From NCBI RefSeq assembly GCF_008041835.1, contig NZ_VRYE01000026.1, positions 1-64,000 on the forward strand: a stretch of DNA of 64,000 nucleotides, written 5' to 3'. Under the pieces are notes generated by a model, which worked only from the letters and a program-made list of their open reading frames with translations, did no database searches and had not been told where the DNA came from. The position numbers and the translations under genes were made by a program. Numbering within the stretch: position 1 is the stretch's first letter; the number at the start of each line of letters is the position of its first letter. The DNA is from Ectopseudomonas mendocina. Lineage in GTDB: Bacteria; Pseudomonadota; Gammaproteobacteria; Pseudomonadales; Pseudomonadaceae. Positions 63,260 through 64,000 of the stretch are shown here, piece after piece.

Positions 63260-64000
63260 ATGAGCCAACATTTCCAGCACGACGTACTGATCATCGGTAG
63301 CGGTGCTGCCGGCCTGACCCTCGCCCTGACACTCCCCAGCCATCTGCGCATTGCAGTGCTGAGCAAAGGCAACCTGGCCAACGGCTCCACCTACTGGGCT
63401 CAAGGCGGCGTAGCGGCCGTACTGGACGACACCGACACGGTCGAATCCCACGTTGCCGACACCCTGATAGCCGGCGCCGGCCTGTGTCGTGAAGACGCCG
63501 TGCGCTTCACCGTGGAACACAGCCGCGAAGCCATCCAGTGGCTGATCGACCAGGGCGTACCCTTTACCCGCGATGACGAAACCGCACGCGAGGATGGCGG
63601 CTTCGAATTTCATCTGACTCGCGAGGGTGGCCACAGTCATCGACGCATCATTCACGCCGCCGATGCCACCGGCGCAGCGATTTTCAACACGCTGCTGGAA
63701 CAGGCCAGGCAGCGCTCGAACATCGAATTGCTGGAGCAGCGCGTCGCCGTCGACCTGATCACCGAGCGCAAGCTCGGCCTGGACGGTGAGCGCTGCCTTG
63801 GGGCTTACGTACTCGACCGTGCTCGCGGCGAGGTGGATACCTTCAGCGCGCGCTTCGTGATTCTCGCCACCGGCGGTGCCGCCAAGGTCTATCTCTACAC
63901 CAGCAACCCGGACGGCGCCTGTGGCGATGGCATCGCCATGGCCTGGCGCGCCGGCTGCCGCGTCGGCAACCTGGAGTTCAATCAGTTCCATCCCACCTGC
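63260..64000 (+). CDS. nadB: NadB, L-aspartate oxidase (5' part)
   Basis: The first 247 codons run off the window end. The start at 63260 gives [25 protein letters not shown] with the FAD dinucleotide-binding fold. Family marks are [27 protein letters not shown], the succinate-dehydrogenase-like [18 protein letters not shown] (His and Arg of the active site) and [32 protein letters not shown]. It oxidises aspartate to iminoaspartate for NAD synthesis. It is divergent from algU, as in P. aeruginosa. Confidence 0.96.
   Translation, partial: MSQHFQHDVLIIGSGAAGLTLALTLPSHLRIAVLSKGNLANGSTYWAQGGVAAVLDDTDTVESHVADTLIAGAGLCREDAVRFTVEHSREAIQWLIDQGVPFTRDDETAREDGGFEFHLTREGGHSHRRIIHAADATGAAIFNTLLEQARQRSNIELLEQRVAVDLITERKLGLDGERCLGAYVLDRARGEVDTFSARFVILATGGAAKVYLYTSNPDGACGDGIAMAWRAGCRVGNLEFNQFHPTC

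Noticed and set aside
1..64000. tRNA, rRNA or CRISPR arrays
   Set aside because: I saw no cloverleaf with a TTC loop, no rRNA-like block and no regular short direct repeats with unique spacers.

Overview
The window is a stretch of gamma-proteobacterial chromosome that reads as Pseudomonas. The right end carries nadB, algU-mucA-mucB-mucC-mucD, lepA, lepB, a DUF4845 gene, rnc, era, recO and pdxJ in the order known from P. aeruginosa. Several interior blocks also match known Pseudomonas neighbourhoods: a zf-HC2 protein, an ECF sigma factor and a KASIII-like synthase; fadD1, fadD2, a hydrolase and a MaoC protein; and ccoM, alkB and rapA. Most of the DNA is GC-rich, with REP-like repeats between genes. 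The species cannot be fixed from sequence alone. A stand-alone ccoM and integron-like cassettes would suit the P. stutzeri / mendocina / oleovorans / alcaligenes side of the genus (inference).

Layout. 1-2.4 kb: AT-rich accessory DNA that I read as the end of a chromosomal integron cassette array, with two attC-like sites, a third half site and three unfamiliar genes. 2.4-4.5 kb: an ECF sigma / anti-sigma pair whose anti-sigma gene is broken by a small inverted-repeat element, then a KASIII-like synthase. 4.7-14.6 kb: a membrane-anchored glutamate-synthase-like protein, a lipoprotein, a DUF2790 protein, a HIT protein, a GST, an MFS pump, a ClpP-like periplasmic protein, a CitMHS transporter, a DUF3087 protein, a chemoreceptor remnant and a large lipase-like hydrolase. 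14.7-17.6 kb: the operon arsR-arsB-arsC-arsH. 17.7-23.3 kb: a nucleotidyltransferase-fold gene, a REP cluster and the cytochrome bo3 operon cyoABCDE (minus strand). 24.0-32.0 kb: two small membrane proteins, hrpA, an EamA transporter and an sCache chemoreceptor.

32.2-37.7 kb: tandem acyl-CoA synthetases fadD1 and fadD2, divergent from a monoacylglycerol-lipase-like hydrolase and a MaoC hydratase, so a lipid-degradation neighbourhood. 37.7-41.6 kb: a cytosine-use operon of codB, a PucR-family regulator and codA, with an attenuator-like hairpin in the leader. 41.8-44.9 kb: an AaeB / AaeX / AaeA-like aromatic-acid efflux operon behind a MarR-type palindrome. 45.1-50.5 kb: ccoM behind two Anr-like boxes, a small basic protein, alkB, a 180-bp inverted-repeat element, a small hypothetical gene, rapA and a lysoplasmalogenase gene. 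50.6-52.3 kb: cmoA-cmoB for tRNA wobble modification. 52.5-64 kb: pdxJ through algU on the minus strand and the start of nadB on the plus strand; this links the envelope-stress sigma factor and its regulators to translation, signal peptidase, RNA processing and ribosome assembly genes.

Most of the window is ordinary core genome. The least ordinary parts are the cassette array at the left end with its unknown genes, the inverted-repeat element that rewrites the tail of an anti-sigma factor, the codB leader hairpins, the twin Anr boxes at ccoM, and the palindromes upstream of the efflux and cyo operons. All functional statements come from reading the sequence; no database search was run.
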